Below are positions 8,775-17,083 of a DNA stretch of 64,000 bases, piece after piece; the stretch's first letter is position 1, and every line of letters starts with the position of its first letter. Position numbers and translations under genes: made by a program. Source of the stretch: a bacterium. GTDB taxonomy: Bacteria > Zhuqueibacterota > Zhuqueibacteria > Zhuqueibacterales > Zhuqueibacteraceae. The stretch spans positions 330,624 to 394,623 of the forward strand of contig JAKLJX010000003.1 of the NCBI GenBank assembly GCA_023150945.1, in the 5' to 3' direction. Under the pieces are notes generated by a model. The model searched no databases, was not told the DNA's origin, and saw nothing but the letters and a program-made list of their open reading frames with translations.

Positions 8775-9629
8775 TCAACTGCGTTTGGGCAGTTCCTGCC
8801 ACGCCGGGATGGTATTCTGCGGCAGTTTTTTCTGCGTGTACCACAGCACGACTGCTCCGCAGATGAGCATCACGGCGGAGAGTACTTGGCCCTGCGTTAT
8901 CCCACCGCCAATCGCCGCAGCCAGCTCCGGCGAGGTTTCCCGAAAGAACTCGGTGCCGATACGTAGAACCGAATAGCCAATCAGAAAGATGGCCGTGTGA
9001 AAGCCGCGTTTGAACCGGTGCGTCGGCAGCAGGAACCACAAGAGAACGAACAGCACCAGTCCTTCGGTGAGCGCTTGATAAATTTGCACCGGGTGACGCG
9101 GCAGCATGCCGGCTTCGGCATTGCGCGCGAAGATCACCGCCCACGGCACCTCGGTCACCTTGCCCGGCATTTCACCGTTGATGAAATTGCCCAGCCGGCC
9201 GAAGAACAATCCCGGCGTGGCGGCCATGGCCGCGCTGTCACAGAGGGCGAGCAAGGGGATTTTGTGCTTGCGGCTGAAGAGCACCAGCGCCACCAGCAGG
9301 CCGGCGATGCCGCCGTGGCTCGCCATGCCGCCGCGCCAGAGCGCGAAAATTTCGGCCGGATGGAGGAGATAGTAACCCGGGCTGTAGAACAGCACATGCC
9401 CCAGCCGTCCGCCGATCAGCACGCCGAGAATGCAATAGGTGAGCAACTCCTGCAGGTGTTCATCGCCCGGCAGCGGCAGAAAGCCGCGGCGGCGCAAGCG
9501 CGCGAGCAGCAAGTAGCCGGCAACGAAGCCGAAGACGTACATCAAGCCGTACCACGAGATGCCGGACAGTGGCCCCACTTTGAATTGCCAGAGATAGGGG
9601 CTGAAATCGTGTACGAAGTATCTGTCCAA
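8775..9629 (-). CDS. lgt: phosphatidylglycerol-prolipoprotein diacylglyceryl transferase
   Basis: This integral inner-membrane enzyme transfers diacylglycerol from phosphatidylglycerol to the lipobox cysteine of prolipoproteins, the first step of lipoprotein maturation. The protein is 284 residues, the normal length, with about seven hydrophobic segments. Diagnostic pieces are present: SHGGIAGLL (the His-Gly segment), the signature GRLGNFINGEMPGKVTE with the essential Arg and Asn, and the HPVQIYQAL segment. The start codon is TTG at 9629; no ATG precedes the first conserved residues. It lies seven bases after the Trm112-like gene and probably shares its transcript. Several predicted substrates are encoded in this window. 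Confidence 0.95.
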   Translation of the reverse strand: MDRYFVHDFSPYLWQFKVGPLSGISWYGLMYVFGFVAGYLLLARLRRRGFLPLPGDEHLQELLTYCILGVLIGGRLGHVLFYSPGYYLLHPAEIFALWRGGMASHGGIAGLLVALVLFSRKHKIPLLALCDSAAMAATPGLFFGRLGNFINGEMPGKVTEVPWAVIFARNAEAGMLPRHPVQIYQALTEGLVLFVLLWFLLPTHRFKRGFHTAIFLIGYSVLRIGTEFFRETSPELAAAIGGGITQGQVLSAVMLICGAVVLWYTQKKLPQNTIPAWQELPKRS

Positions 9630-9636
9630 GATACGC

Positions 9637-9909
9637 TCAAGCCGTTTTCAAGGTGGCCTCGAGTTGCGCCGCGGGAATTCCTTGCTCGATCAACATCACC
9701 GGGATGCCGTCATCCACCCGATAGATGGTCTTGCGATCGCGCGTGATCAGCGCTTCGCTGATGGGCTTCTTGACCACGGCGCCGTCGACTTGTTTGACCT
9801 TGCCGGCAGCGATGGCGCGATTCAGCCGCGCGAGATCCTCACTGGACAACAGTTCCACCGGCACTTTTGACTGCGGGCAACAAAGAATGTTGATGAGTTC
9901 CTGATCCAT
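9637..9909 (-). CDS. Trm112 family protein
   Basis: A 90-residue small protein of the Trm112/YcaR family, whose members activate or stabilise methyltransferases in other organisms. The start MDQELINILCCPQSKVPVELL and the closing RVDDGIPVMLIEQ match the family ends. The usual zinc-type CxxC at the N-terminus is reduced to CCPQSK, with the second cysteine replaced, and there is no second Cys pair. The middle contains an insertion (LARLNRAIAAGKVKQVDGAVVKK) that lengthens it beyond the usual 60 residues. The start is set by AGGAG upstream of ATG 9909. It is immediately upstream of lgt on the same strand. Confidence 0.85.
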   Translation of the reverse strand: MDQELINILCCPQSKVPVELLSSEDLARLNRAIAAGKVKQVDGAVVKKPISEALITRDRKTIYRVDDGIPVMLIEQGIPAAQLEATLKTA

Positions 9910-10100
9910 GATACTTGCGCTCCTGTGATGTTGAAAAATGAATGCCTTGTGTGCGTGTGGTGCGTCACTGCGAGCATGCAGGGAGGAGGATAAATGCTGG
10001 GGTGTGACCGAAAGCCCGGCCGGAGCCAAGTTGCGCTGCTTCCGGTGCCCGCTATTCGCGCGGCCAGGGAGTCATCGGCGGCGCCCCGCGGGCAGGGAAA

Positions 10101-10505
10101 TCACGAGGCGTGGTGGCAGGCCGTGCAGGTTTGGCACAAACGCCGATTTACCCAATGCGCGCTCGCCACCGCCAGGCCGCCCGCCACGACCAGACTCGTT
10201 TCGGCAACTTGCGAGATGTCAGCGGCGATCCAGCGGCCGGTCACCAGCAAAATGATGCCCGCGATGAGAATCCCCACCACGCGAAAGCGGCGGTGATGGT
10301 GGTAGCCGTGAATCATCGAGATTACGCCCAGTGAAATGGCAGCGATCACCGCGGTGTCTTCGAACCAGTCGGCAGCGAGAAAACCGATTCCCAACAGCGG
10401 CAGCAGGCCAATGACCAGCGGCGTCAGCAGGCAATGTACAGCGCACGCCGTCGAGGCCAACGTGCCGATGGAATCGAGATAATGTGAGATGCTTTTCGCA
10501 GTCAT
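10101..10505 (-). CDS. MerC-domain membrane protein
   Basis: A 134-residue protein with four hydrophobic segments and a CAVHCLLTPLV motif in the first, matching the MerC family of mercury-uptake-type membrane proteins. The C-terminus ends in CQTCTACHHAS, a metal-binding-looking tail of three Cys and two His. No other mer genes (merR, merA, merT, merP) are present in view, so transport of another metal or a different role is equally possible. Start choice is uncertain: ATG 10505 gives the canonical N-terminus, while ATG 10547 would add 14 residues. A longer upstream reading frame overlaps bL28 and is rejected. It follows rpmB on the same strand by under 100 bases. Confidence 0.75.
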   Translation of the reverse strand: MTAKSISHYLDSIGTLASTACAVHCLLTPLVIGLLPLLGIGFLAADWFEDTAVIAAISLGVISMIHGYHHHRRFRVVGILIAGIILLVTGRWIAADISQVAETSLVVAGGLAVASAHWVNRRLCQTCTACHHAS

Positions 10506-10587
10506 TCCTGGCTTGCTGAGGCGGCGAATGACGGGACGGTGTTGCATCTGGCCGTGTCCCGCGGCCCGGCTTTCAGTGTGCACCGGA

Positions 10588-10905
10588 TTATTCAGCGCTG
10601 GCCGGCTGGGCTGCGGCAGCCGCCTGCTTGGCAGCGACGGCTTTGGGATCCTTTTTCGGACTGCTGAAATGCAGCCGCTCGCCGCGCGCCCGCAGGTCAC
10701 GCAACACCTTCGTGATGCCGACTTTGTCGATAATCTTCATGCCATGGGTCGAAACCGTCAGCGTGACAAAGCGGTTTTCCTCCGGCACCCAGTACCGTTT
10801 GCGTTTGAGGTTGGGATAGAATTTTCTCTTGGTCACGTTGTGAGCGTGGCTGATCTGGTTGCCCGCAACGGTTTTCTTGCCCGTGACTTGACATTGGCGC
10901 GACAT
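10588..10905 (-). CDS. rpmB: large ribosomal subunit protein bL28
   Basis: A component of the 50S ribosomal subunit. The N-terminus [11 protein letters not shown], the [19 protein letters not shown] segment and the [11 protein letters not shown] segment are all characteristic. At 105 residues it is longer than the usual 60-80 because of a low-complexity Ala/Lys-rich tail ([19 protein letters not shown]). An AAGGGAAGG ribosome-binding region lies just before ATG 10905. The DUF4295-like gene lies 133 bases upstream on the same strand; bL33, often found between them in Bacteroidota, is not there. Confidence 0.96.
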   Translation of the reverse strand: MSRQCQVTGKKTVAGNQISHAHNVTKRKFYPNLKRKRYWVPEENRFVTLTVSTHGMKIIDKVGITKVLRDLRARGERLHFSSPKKDPKAVAAKQAAAAAQPASAE

Positions 10906-11038
10906 GAGCTGAACCTTCCCTTATAGAATATGGCTCTGGATAAACCAGCGCGACCGCGAGGTTTCTTCCAGCTTGGTTCGTTTGCAGTCTGGCAGACTGC
11001 GTTACGAAATCAATTGTGAAGCGAGTCTCACTCTCGAA

Positions 11039-11209
11039 CTATTTGACCTTGTCGACCTCATCAAGCGAGCTGAGCTTGACCTGGCGCTCGACGAACTTCC
11101 AACTGCCTTTGGACGTTTTCTTGGATTCCACAAACTTTACCACTACGCCGGCGTGCCCGCTTTTCTGCTGCTTGGCGACTTTATCGGCAAATGCTTGCTG
11201 CTTGGCCAT
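11039..11209 (-). CDS. small basic DUF4295-like protein
   Basis: A 56-residue lysine-rich protein beginning MAKQQAFADKVAKQQK, with a core VVVKFVESKKTSKGSWKFVER. The size, charge, KxVxSxKTxxGxxxF-type core and location beside rpmB resemble DUF4295, a ribosome-associated small protein of Bacteroidota; the identification rests on memory of that pattern. The start at 11209 is preferred over one nine codons upstream because AGGAG followed by AAGG lies directly before it. The rpmB gene follows 133 bases downstream on the same strand. It could also be an unrelated small basic protein. Confidence 0.6.
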   Translation of the reverse strand: MAKQQAFADKVAKQQKSGHAGVVVKFVESKKTSKGSWKFVERQVKLSSLDEVDKVK

Positions 11210-11676
11210 GGCCTTCTCCTGCGTCAAGATTTTCAAAATTTTGAGGATGCAACCCCGGGAAAAACGGCTGCAAATTTAACCGCTTATGCCCTAAGATGCA
11301 AGCTAAAACTTGGGTCGCTGCCAGCCAATTTGTGGCGCTGGCGGAGAATACGGTACAAAGTAAAATCAAGCGTTTGATCTGTCACCAACTTGTGGCAGGT
11401 GGCATGTTGTTCATGTGTTTCGCATGGCGAAGCGCTCTCAGCGCTGTTCGTTTACGCACAAATACGGTTACACGTGCGCACCGCGGGACGAATCCACTCA
11501 GAAAATGATGCAAGAAAAATGACGACTGGCAACTTGGCTGACGCCTGGCTACGCCGTGTGCAACCCGCCAGCGTGTTCGGCGTACAACCCGGCAAAAATC
11601 GCGACGCGCCATAAGGGACGCGCACCCAGAAAGCAGACCAGACGAACTTCCTACTCACCTCCCCTTACTCACAGAG

Positions 11677-11716
11677 AGACCCTCGACGTTTCCCCAACCG
11701 TCGAGGGTCTTTTTTT
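11677..11716 (+). terminator. strong intrinsic terminator on the plus strand
   Basis: A perfect 12-bp stem AGACCCTCGACG/CGTCGAGGGTCT with a 10-base loop is followed immediately by six T (11711-11716). The T-run is on the plus strand, yet all flanking genes (DUF4295-like, L,D-transpeptidase) are on the minus strand, so it should terminate something transcribed rightward from within 11210-11676. I see no convincing protein gene in that gap and no tRNA, SRP RNA or tmRNA signature. Confidence 0.8.
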
Positions 11717-11831
11717 ACAGGCTGGTGCCGCGCAGATTGGGGTGACAGGCTCGCCTCGCTCAGTGCTGCAACGGGCTGGCAAAAGTCGGCGGGCGTGCGA
11801 GCAACTCGCGGGTCAATTCAACTCTTCCGGC

Positions 11832-12626
11832 TCACTCAACTGCGGGCAGGCGCCACGCGGCTTGCAACCGGGTGTAGGCCTCGGCCGGCAGTTGCACCAG
11901 CACTGGCTCACTGGCGCCCTCGAGCCATTTGATGATTTTTTCCATCTCCTTGTCCTCCATTGCCGTGCAGCCGGAGGTCGGCTCCACGACTTTGCCCCAG
12001 ATATGCAGAAAGATGCAGGAACCTCTGCCCGGCTCTGCCGGCGCGGTGTTGTGTTCCACAAAAACGCCGAGGTGATAATCGACCTTGACCCGAATCATCT
12101 TCTCGGAAGAACGCCAATCCGCGCTCACCTGCGCGCGGTCGGCAAGGGTGTTGTAATGTTGCGAAGCGGGATCATCGACGCATTCCAGCGTTGCCGTGAT
12201 TTGTTGATAAGGCACGCGCAGCGGCGGCAATGCTGCTTTCGGAGGAAAGCCAAAGGCGGTGCCGAGCCGGAACACTCCCGCCGGACTGCGGCCATCGCCC
12301 TCCTGTTTGTGCGGCTGATCTGCCGGCTGCTCCGCATGCAAACCTCTGCCCCAACCCAATCCTGCGCGGCCAAGGATAACCGGAATCGTGTGCTCGACGC
12401 GTTCCCAAGCCGCAGTCGAATCACGGCGCTGAAACTTGTGCAGCGTTCCCTGCGCTGCCGAAAAGGAGGGAGTGAGGACGAGTATCATTTGCCGGCAGGC
12501 TGCGGGGATCGGCGCAAAGTCGGGCGGCTTGGCGACGGCATTCGTGCCGGCAAGCAGGCACAGACTCAACCAGAGTCCGCTCGCGCTGAGAGGCGGTTGC
12601 CGCCGGCAGTGTTGAGAATAGTTCAT
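11832..12626 (-). CDS. L,D-transpeptidase (YkuD) family protein
   Basis: A predicted exported enzyme that would remodel peptidoglycan by forming 3-3 cross-links or attaching proteins, acting in the periplasm. In the 264-residue product a signal-like segment (LSASGLWLSLCLLAG) ends before AKPPDF. The catalytic YkuD motif is intact: His208, then SGC with nucleophile Cys220 within HIWGKVVEPTSGCTAME. GDGRSPAGVFRLG is the usual substrate-groove strand. The start at 12626 is chosen for the signal peptide; a longer frame reaches 12692 and would overlap the upstream gene's stop. The upstream helical-repeat gene ends 62 bases before it. Confidence 0.87.
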   Translation of the reverse strand: MNYSQHCRRQPPLSASGLWLSLCLLAGTNAVAKPPDFAPIPAACRQMILVLTPSFSAAQGTLHKFQRRDSTAAWERVEHTIPVILGRAGLGWGRGLHAEQPADQPHKQEGDGRSPAGVFRLGTAFGFPPKAALPPLRVPYQQITATLECVDDPASQHYNTLADRAQVSADWRSSEKMIRVKVDYHLGVFVEHNTAPAEPGRGSCIFLHIWGKVVEPTSGCTAMEDKEMEKIIKWLEGASEPVLVQLPAEAYTRLQAAWRLPAVE

Positions 12627-12688
12627 AATCTCGCTCGCATTTTGAGGCTGCTGCACCGGCGTCAAATTCGAAGACCGCTGCAGCGGTG

Positions 12689-13618
12689 TCATTTGAATTT
12701 TTGCCGGCTTTGACGGCGGCTGACTTCAGCCAGATAGGCGGCAAACAAGTCCGCGTCCAGTGCCTGCATTTCAACACGAACGTCAAAGCTGATCCGTTCC
12801 TGGAGCTGCGCTTGATCCACGTAAAGGCAAAGCATGAACTGTTGCAGCGCGGCTTTGCGCTCCAGCATGAGCGTGCCGCCCAGCACGGAACGGCCATGCT
12901 TGACGATCGGCAGCAGAAATTTTCCGCCGGTGGGAATTTCGATCGCCTTCTCCTGCCACGCCAGAAAGGGCCATAACCCGCGCGCTTCGGTTTCATCGCC
13001 GGTTTCGTTTCGCAACCGGGTCAGAATATTCCGCAAACCGGAATGGTGCAGCATCAGCACATCGGCTTGCTGCGGATCGGTGAAGAGCAGGCGCAGGTAA
13101 GCGAGATTGGCGTCTTTCCACAGTTTGAGCGCATGTGCCGCATCGCCGAGGTAGCCCCAATGCACGGGCTGCGCCAGCTCGGGATGCGCGGTCACCAAGT
13201 CGAGCAAATCCTGATGCGCCTCCTGCCAATGCGCCAACGCCAGATGGCAGACGCCGCGATGCAGAATCTTCTCTTTGCCGCCGCAAAACAGTGGGGCGGT
13301 GAAGCGGCCCTGCAACAAGCGCTGCGCCAGCAGTTGCCGCAACTGGCGGAGCGCCACCGGGCTCAAGCTGCCGGCCTGCACCGCCTCTTCCGCGGCGTGC
13401 CACACACCGGCCGCTTCGGCAGCGGACATGCCGGCGTGCGCGTTTTCGTAGCGCGCGAACTGGCAGATCGCCGCCAGCAGATCGAGATCGGCAAGATAGG
13501 GATCGATTTCCTTCGCTATCTCGAGGCTCTCCCAAGCCTGATCCAGTTCAAACTTTTCGAGATGGGCGAGTGCACGTTCCTTGTGCTCGATCGCGTTCGA
13601 GAAAAGATTGGCTTGCAT
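12689..13618 (-). CDS. TPR-like helical-repeat protein of unknown function
   Basis: A 309-residue protein with no signal peptide. The N-terminal 230 residues are helical with TPR-like spacing (ERALAHLEKFELDQAWESL, LALAHWQEAHQDLLDLV, AHALKLWKDANLAYLRLLF), suggesting protein binding. The C-terminal 80 residues form a different, strand-rich part (IPTGGKFLLPIVKHGRSVLGG). No catalytic motif is visible. It lies between carB and the L,D-transpeptidase on the same strand, 56 bases after carB's stop. I do not recognise the family. Confidence 0.6.
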   Translation of the reverse strand: MQANLFSNAIEHKERALAHLEKFELDQAWESLEIAKEIDPYLADLDLLAAICQFARYENAHAGMSAAEAAGVWHAAEEAVQAGSLSPVALRQLRQLLAQRLLQGRFTAPLFCGGKEKILHRGVCHLALAHWQEAHQDLLDLVTAHPELAQPVHWGYLGDAAHALKLWKDANLAYLRLLFTDPQQADVLMLHHSGLRNILTRLRNETGDETEARGLWPFLAWQEKAIEIPTGGKFLLPIVKHGRSVLGGTLMLERKAALQQFMLCLYVDQAQLQERISFDVRVEMQALDADLFAAYLAEVSRRQSRQKFK

Positions 13619-13674
13619 GTTGCCTCCTCAACTCCTGCGCGCCGGCGCCGCGGTTCCGCTTCGCTTTGCCGCCC

Positions 13675-16600
13675 TCACTTGCCGTATTCTTCCCAACTCT
13701 TGATTTGCAGATCGCTGAGCTGTTTGTGTACCAGGGCCTGGGCGAAACGTTTCGCCAGTTGCACCTCGGTGATCAACGGAATCGCAAAATCGACCGCTTT
13801 GCGGCGGATGATGTAATCGTTGGTCAATTCTTCTTCCTGGAAGTTTTTGGGGATGTTGATGACGAGATCGATTTTGCGGCCGGCGAGATACTCCAGCACG
13901 TTGGGGCTTGCCTTGTCCAGCGGCCAGTGCAGCGTTTCGGTTTCCACACCGGCGCGGCGCATGAAATCCGCGGTGCCGGCGGTGGCGTAGAGCTTGATGC
14001 CGTGTTCCTGCAGCGCGCGCGCCGCGGGCACGAACTCGGCCTTTTGCTCGATCGGGCCGGTGGAGAGCAGCACGGTGCGCACCGGCAGGCGATTGCCGAC
14101 CGAGAGCATCGCCTTCAAGAACGCCTCTTCGAAGTCGTCGCCCAGGCAGCCGACCTCGCCGGTCGAACTCATCTCCACGCCCAAGGTGGGATCCGCGCCC
14201 GAGAGCCGCGTGAAGGAAAACTGCGGCGCTTTCACGCCCACGTATTCCAGGTCCAAAAACGATTTGTCGATCCTGTCGATGCGTTCGCCCATGATCGCGC
14301 GCGTGGCAAGGTCGATGAAGTTCAGGCGATAGACTTTCGAGACGAACGGAAAGCTGCGCGAAGCGCGCAGGTTACACTCGATGACCTTGACCTCGTTGGC
14401 GCGCGCGACGAATTGGATGTTGAACGGCCCGGTGATCTTCAGGGCCGCGGCGATCTTGCGCGCGATCGTGCGAATCCGGCGGATGGTCTCGATGTAAGTG
14501 AATTGCGGCGGCAGCACCAGCGTGGCATCGCCGGAGTGCACACCGGCATTCTCGATGTGCTCCGAAATGGCGTAAACGATCAACTCGCCGTTGGCGGCCA
14601 CTGCGTCGATCTCAATCTCCTTGGCGTTCTCGATGTACTTGCTCAACACGATGGGATGCTCGCTCGAAACGGTCGTGGCTTTGCTGAGAAATTTTTCCAG
14701 CTCGCCGTCGGTCGAGGCCACCGCCATCGCCGAGCCGCTCAGCACGTAGGAGGGTCGCACCACCACCGGGTATTGCACCCGGCCGGCAAAGGCGCGCGCC
14801 TCGGCCAGCGAGTTCAACTCGCGCCACTCGGGCTGGTCGATGGCGAGCGCGTCGAGCAATTGCGAAAACTTGTGCCGGTCCTCCGCCATGTCGATCTGCT
14901 GCGGCGAAGTGCCGAGCACGTTGATTCCGGCCTGCTGAAACTTGAGCGCGAGATTGTTGGGCGTTTGGCCGCCCATCGCAATGATGACGCCGAGCGGCTG
15001 CTCTTTCTCATAGATTTCACAAATGGTCTCGAAGCTCAGCTCGTCGAAATAAAGCCGGTCGCACTCGTCGTAATCGGTGCTCACCGTTTCGGGGTTGTAG
15101 TTGATCATGAGGGTGCGATAGCCGAGCTGTTTCAGCGTCATCACCGCATTGACGCAGCACCAGTCGAACTCCACCGAGCTGCCGATGCGGTATACTCCCG
15201 AGCCCAGCACCATCACCGCTTGCTTGCCGCTGGCGGCCACGTCGCTGCTGCTGCCGTTGTAGGTGAGATAGAGAAAGTTGGTCTGCGCCGGATACTCCGC
15301 GGCCAGCGTGTCGATCTGCTTGAGGAAGGGCGCGAGGCCGTAGTTCTTGCGCATGCTGCGCACTTCGTCTTCGCCGGTCTCGAGAATTTTGGCGATCTGC
15401 ACATCGGAGAAGCCGGTTTTTTTGGCCGTTTCCAGCACACCGCGCGGGCAAATGCCGCCGGCATAGATGCGCAGGTGCTCGGCCACCGCCAGAATGTTTT
15501 TGATCTTGTAGAGAAACCACTTGTCGATGTGGGTCAGCTCGTGCACGCGGTCGATGCTGTAACCCTGCGCCAGCGCCAGTGGGATGGCGAACACCCGTTC
15601 GTCAGTGGGGTTGCTCAGTTCGCTATCCAGATTGCCGAACGTCAAATGATCGTTGCCGATCAGGCCGTGCACGCCGATGTCGAGCATGCGCAGCGCTTTT
15701 TGCAGCGCCTCTTCGAAGCAGCGGCCGATGGCCATCACTTCGCCGACGGACTTCATGCCCGAGCCGATGCGCTTCGAGACTTTGCGGAACTTCTTCAAAT
15801 CCCAGCGGGGAATCTTGACCACCACGTAGTCGAGCGCCGGCTCGAAGCAGGCCATGGTGGTTTGGGTGATGGAGTTTTTGAGATCGACCAGGCTGTAGCC
15901 CAAAGCGAGCTTCGCGGCCACGAACGCGAGCGGATAGCCGGTGGCTTTCGAGGCCAGCGCCGAGCTGCGCGACAGCCGCGCGTTGACTTCGATCACGCGG
16001 TAATCCTCGGAGGCCGGATCGAGCGCGTATTGAATGTTGCACTCGCCGACGATGCCGAGATGGCGAATGGTGCGGATCGCGATTTCACGCAGTTTGTGAT
16101 ATTCGGCGTTGCTGAGGGTCTGGCTGGGCGCGACCACGATGCTCTCTCCGGTGTGAATTCCCATGGGATCGAAGTTTTCCATGTTGCACACCGTGATGCA
16201 GTTGTCAAAACTGTCGCGCACGACCTCGTATTCGATCTCCTTCCAGCCCTTGAGATACTCTTCCACGAGAATCTGATCGGTGTAGCTCAGTGCCTTCTCC
16301 GCCAGTTCCGCCACTTCCTCCGGGTTGGTGCACAAACCCGAACCCAGCCCGCCGAGCGCGAAAGCAATGCGGATCATGACGGGATAACCGATCTCGGCGG
16401 CCACCCGCAGCGCTTCCGGCCGCGAGCCGACCGCCACGCTGCGCGGCACTTTCACGTCGATTTCACGCAGCCGCTCGGCGAACAAGTGCCGGTCTTCCGT
16501 GTCGTTGATGGTGGCGATCGGCGTGCCCAACACGCGCACGTTGTACTTTTCGAAGACTTGGCTGCGGGCCAGCGACAGGCCGCAATTGAGCGCCGTTTGT

Positions 16601-16869
16601 CCGCCGAAGCCGAGCAGGATGCCGTCCGGCCGCTCCCGGGCAATGACCTGTTCGACGAAATAGGGATTGACCGGCAGGAAGTAGACGCGCTCGGCGAGAT
16701 GCTCGGAGGTTTGAATCGTGGCGATGTTGGGATTGATCAGGATGGTTTGAATGCCTTCCTGTTTCAGCGCTTTGATCGCCTGGCTGCCGGAGTAATCGAA
16801 TTCACCGGCCTCGCCGATCTTCAAGGCGGCGCTGCCCAGGATGATGACTTTGCGGGGACGTGGTGGCAT
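13675..16869 (-). CDS. carB: carbamoyl-phosphate synthase large subunit
   Basis: This enzyme makes carbamoyl phosphate from bicarbonate, ammonia (channelled from the small subunit) and two ATP, feeding arginine and pyrimidine synthesis. The 1064-residue product has the full order: first ATP-grasp half, oligomerisation segment, second ATP-grasp half and the C-terminal MGS-like allosteric domain (about 930-1064). The N-terminal SAALKIGEAGEFDYSGSQ differs from the common GAGPIVIGQACEFDYSG form and is the version I associate with FCB bacteria. The second half repeats the pattern at VLGSGVYRIGSSVEFDW. The small-subunit gene carA is not in the window. A very long antisense frame here is a shadow of this gene. 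Confidence 0.97.
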   Translation of the reverse strand: MPPRPRKVIILGSAALKIGEAGEFDYSGSQAIKALKQEGIQTILINPNIATIQTSEHLAERVYFLPVNPYFVEQVIARERPDGILLGFGGQTALNCGLSLARSQVFEKYNVRVLGTPIATINDTEDRHLFAERLREIDVKVPRSVAVGSRPEALRVAAEIGYPVMIRIAFALGGLGSGLCTNPEEVAELAEKALSYTDQILVEEYLKGWKEIEYEVVRDSFDNCITVCNMENFDPMGIHTGESIVVAPSQTLSNAEYHKLREIAIRTIRHLGIVGECNIQYALDPASEDYRVIEVNARLSRSSALASKATGYPLAFVAAKLALGYSLVDLKNSITQTTMACFEPALDYVVVKIPRWDLKKFRKVSKRIGSGMKSVGEVMAIGRCFEEALQKALRMLDIGVHGLIGNDHLTFGNLDSELSNPTDERVFAIPLALAQGYSIDRVHELTHIDKWFLYKIKNILAVAEHLRIYAGGICPRGVLETAKKTGFSDVQIAKILETGEDEVRSMRKNYGLAPFLKQIDTLAAEYPAQTNFLYLTYNGSSSDVAASGKQAVMVLGSGVYRIGSSVEFDWCCVNAVMTLKQLGYRTLMINYNPETVSTDYDECDRLYFDELSFETICEIYEKEQPLGVIIAMGGQTPNNLALKFQQAGINVLGTSPQQIDMAEDRHKFSQLLDALAIDQPEWRELNSLAEARAFAGRVQYPVVVRPSYVLSGSAMAVASTDGELEKFLSKATTVSSEHPIVLSKYIENAKEIEIDAVAANGELIVYAISEHIENAGVHSGDATLVLPPQFTYIETIRRIRTIARKIAAALKITGPFNIQFVARANEVKVIECNLRASRSFPFVSKVYRLNFIDLATRAIMGERIDRIDKSFLDLEYVGVKAPQFSFTRLSGADPTLGVEMSSTGEVGCLGDDFEEAFLKAMLSVGNRLPVRTVLLSTGPIEQKAEFVPAARALQEHGIKLYATAGTADFMRRAGVETETLHWPLDKASPNVLEYLAGRKIDLVINIPKNFQEEELTNDYIIRRKAVDFAIPLITEVQLAKRFAQALVHKQLSDLQIKSWEEYGK

Positions 16870-17018
16870 GTAGCGTGACTGCAGTATTGAAGGTTGAAAA
16901 TGGAATGCTGCTTTGCAAGTGCAGCTCTGCGTGACCCATTACTCGAAGCCGGGCAAAGGCCGGCGCAACGATAACATTTGCTGCGCATAAAAGCAAGCCG
17001 CAAGAGGAAGTATTGGAT

Positions 17019-17047
17019 TTGCAATATGTGCGGCAAAAGACTATATT
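17019..17047 (+). promoter_or_regulatory. predicted sigma70-type promoter for the AAA/DUF4276 genes
   Basis: TTGCAA (17019-17024) and TATATT (17042-17047) are separated by exactly 17 bases, close to the sigma70 consensus. A start site near 17053 would leave a leader of about 30 bases before ATG 17084. If the organism uses Bacteroidota-type promoters the match could be chance. Confidence 0.45.
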
Positions 17048-17083
17048 CCGGCAACTCGTCGCAGCCCATAGTGAGTCTCGCAC

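Noticed and set aside
10506..10700. N-terminal extension of the MerC-like protein to 10700
   Set aside because: It would overlap the bL28 coding region, and its composition is unlike a protein N-terminus; later starts fit the family.
11382..11660. Possible tRNA, tmRNA or SRP RNA in the 11.2-11.7 kb gap
   Set aside because: No T-loop GGTTCGAATCC, SRP GGAAGG loop or tmRNA tag signature was found; only the terminator is solid.
13570..16878. 1102-residue open frame on the plus strand across carB
   Set aside because: It is antisense to a complete, well-conserved carB on the minus strand; composition is Arg/His/Gly-rich and lacks any domain pattern.
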